NCBI GenBank assembly: GCA_031410595.1
Contig: JANNZM010000057.1
Coordinates: 1-64,000, forward strand
Source of the DNA: JANMCE01 sp031410595
GTDB taxonomy: Bacteria > Actinomycetota > Acidimicrobiia > Acidimicrobiales > Ilumatobacteraceae
Reading direction: 5' to 3'
DNA length: 64,000 nt
The notes beneath the pieces are model-generated. The model was given only the letters and a program-made list of their open reading frames with translations. It did not search any database and was not told the origin of the DNA. The translations under genes were made by a program, and so were the position numbers. Positions 63,045 through 64,000 of this stretch are shown piece by piece; positions within the stretch are counted from its first letter, which is position 1; the number at the start of each line of letters is the position of its first letter.

Positions 63045-63326
63045 TTAGGCGAGTTCGATTTTCCCGTAGGTGCTGCACAGGCCGTAGGCGTTGATGGCAA
63101 GGAAGGCGATGATGATGAGCACGACCGCGATGCGTTTCAGGGTGCGGTGGCGTCCGTTGTTCAGTCGGGTTGGTGCTGGCATGTACCACGACGGCAACAG
63201 TTGCAGACTTGGCTCGCCGTAGAGCTCGTCGAACGGCACGGCGTCGTCGGCCGGCGGCGCATCGGGATCAGCTGCGAGAGCGAGTTCGGTCAACTCCTCA
63301 TCGGTGAACATTTCCGTCGTGGTCAT
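63045..63326 (-). CDS. Small single-pass membrane protein
   Basis: A 93-residue protein with an acidic, Asp/Pro/Ala-rich N-terminal half and one membrane helix ('AVVLIIIAFLAINAYGL') preceded by 'RHRTLKR', so the N-terminus is probably cytoplasmic. Its start overlaps the M3 peptidase stop by four bases (ATGA). No family is recognised. It is convergent with the HTH gene, four bases apart. Confidence 0.6.
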   Translation of the reverse strand: MTTTEMFTDEELTELALAADPDAPPADDAVPFDELYGEPSLQLLPSWYMPAPTRLNNGRHRTLKRIAVVLIIIAFLAINAYGLCSTYGKIELA

Positions 63327-64000
63327 GGCGTCATCTTCGCACCAGCTGCGAGCGATTCGTATTCGGCTATCCGCCGGCGGACGATGTCGAGGCTGGCGTG
63401 CCAGAACGCTTCGTCGTTGACGGCGATACCGAACTGTTGGCCAAGCTCGACCGCTGAGGCCATACCGACATTGGAAAGCAGATCGTCATAACCGGACCGG
63501 AAACGCTCGGGATCACGCTGATAGACCGCGTGTAAGCCGAGGCCGAACAGCAACCCGAACGTGTACGGCCAGTTGTAGAAATGCGAGTTGTAGTAGTGAG
63601 GCTTCACTGCCCACATGTAGGGATGTTTGCTCCCTTCTGCCAACCCGTCGCCGTAGGCCTCATGCTGCGATTGGGTCATGAGTTCGCACATCTCGTCGCT
63701 GGTGAGCGAGCGCTTCTGGCGTCGTGCGAACACTCCCGTCTCAAAAAGCACACGGGAGAAAATGTCGACCACGACCTGGTTGGTGCCGATGAGATCTGTG
63801 TCCAAAAGGCTGAGGCGTTGAAGGGGAGTTGCCTGTCGGAGACCGGCTTCGGTCAGCAGCGTTTCGCAAAAGATGCTGGCCGTCTCGGCCAGCGCCATCG
63901 GCAGCGCTCGCTGCATTGGGGTGCGAAATGCCAACTGGGTGTTGTGATAGGCGTGGCCCAACTCGTGAGCCAAGGTGGACACGTTTTCGGCCGACCCCGA
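63323..64000 (-). CDS. M3-family oligoendopeptidase (PepF-like), N-terminus beyond the window
   Basis: The C-terminal 225 codons of a zinc oligopeptidase; the reading frame continues past position 64000. The zinc motif 'AHELGHAYH' is present with the second-helix ligand region 'LAETASIFCETLL' (Glu), and the C-terminal half matches PepF/oligoendopeptidase F ('PHYYNSHFYNWPYTFGLLFG'). It cuts short peptides in the cytoplasm. All visible catalytic residues are intact. Last gene at the right edge, coupled to the small membrane-protein gene. Confidence 0.9.
   Translation of the reverse strand, partial: SGSAENVSTLAHELGHAYHNTQLAFRTPMQRALPMALAETASIFCETLLTEAGLRQATPLQRLSLLDTDLIGTNQVVVDIFSRVLFETGVFARRQKRSLTSDEMCELMTQSQHEAYGDGLAEGSKHPYMWAVKPHYYNSHFYNWPYTFGLLFGLGLHAVYQRDPERFRSGYDDLLSNVGMASAVELGQQFGIAVNDEAFWHASLDIVRRRIAEYESLAAGAKMTP

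Overview
The window looks like a piece of chromosome from a high-GC actinobacterium, most plausibly an Acidimicrobiia/Ilumatobacter-type organism. This is inferred from gene content only: ClpC, RadA-DisA, SEC-C-type methionine aminopeptidase, a wax ester synthase/DGAT, a Tad pilus locus beside an EccC/EssC-like ATPase, DtxR, many GTG starts, and short translational overlaps in operons. Most of the window is dense housekeeping sequence. Accessory material is concentrated at 2.6-4.0 kb, 23.4-26.4 kb, 38.9-40.7 kb, 43.1-45.2 kb and 49.5-51.5 kb.

Layout. 0-10.6 kb: threonine ammonia-lyase divergent from a DtxR-type regulator, a cold-shock protein, a decayed polymorphic-toxin tip and a tiny IS remnant, a DUF2853 protein, a HAD hydrolase, pantothenate kinase, an orphan adenine methylase, an orphan sugar-type ABC ATPase, a PIN/Phd toxin-antitoxin pair and methionine aminopeptidase. 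10.8-23.4 kb: one long Tad operon (CpaB, TadZ-like, TadA, TadB, TadC, Flp pilin, TadE) running into a 1014-residue LysM/BTAD protein and a 1442-residue FHA/FtsK ATPase of EccC/EssC type. 23.6-26.4 kb: a compact three-gene cassette (DNA methylase with an unusual C-terminal domain, a 103-residue protein, a nuclease-like protein) that resembles a restriction-modification system of unfamiliar type. 26.4-35.2 kb: radA-disA, an LppM-like lipoprotein, a secreted CAP protein, clpC and a polyprenyl diphosphate synthase.

35.3-51.5 kb: an M23 peptidase carrying the same three-fold surface repeat as the CAP protein, a class V aminotransferase-like enzyme, a phosphatase-fold protein without its catalytic cysteine, a LysW-type amino-group carrier protein, FtsH, a GYD-domain protein, a MOSC protein, a frameshifted SigJ-like sigma factor coupled to an FAD oxidoreductase, carbonic anhydrase, WS/DGAT overlapping an antisense lipase-like gene, a lipoprotein and a lone PD-(D/E)XK-type protein.

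51.6-62.3 kb: a purine operon read right to left as purL-purQ-purC-purE-purF-purDM-purN-guaB, with every junction overlapping or abutting. Its order and enzyme types resemble the animal multifunctional enzymes PAICS (PurC plus class II PurE) and GART (PurD-PurM-PurN). A divergent pair, a YkoF/thiamine-binding-like protein and an HTH regulator, shares the 100-bp upstream region. The window ends inside an M3-family oligoendopeptidase gene. No rRNA, tRNA or CRISPR array was found. All functional assignments rest on reading motifs in the translated sequence; no database search was run.
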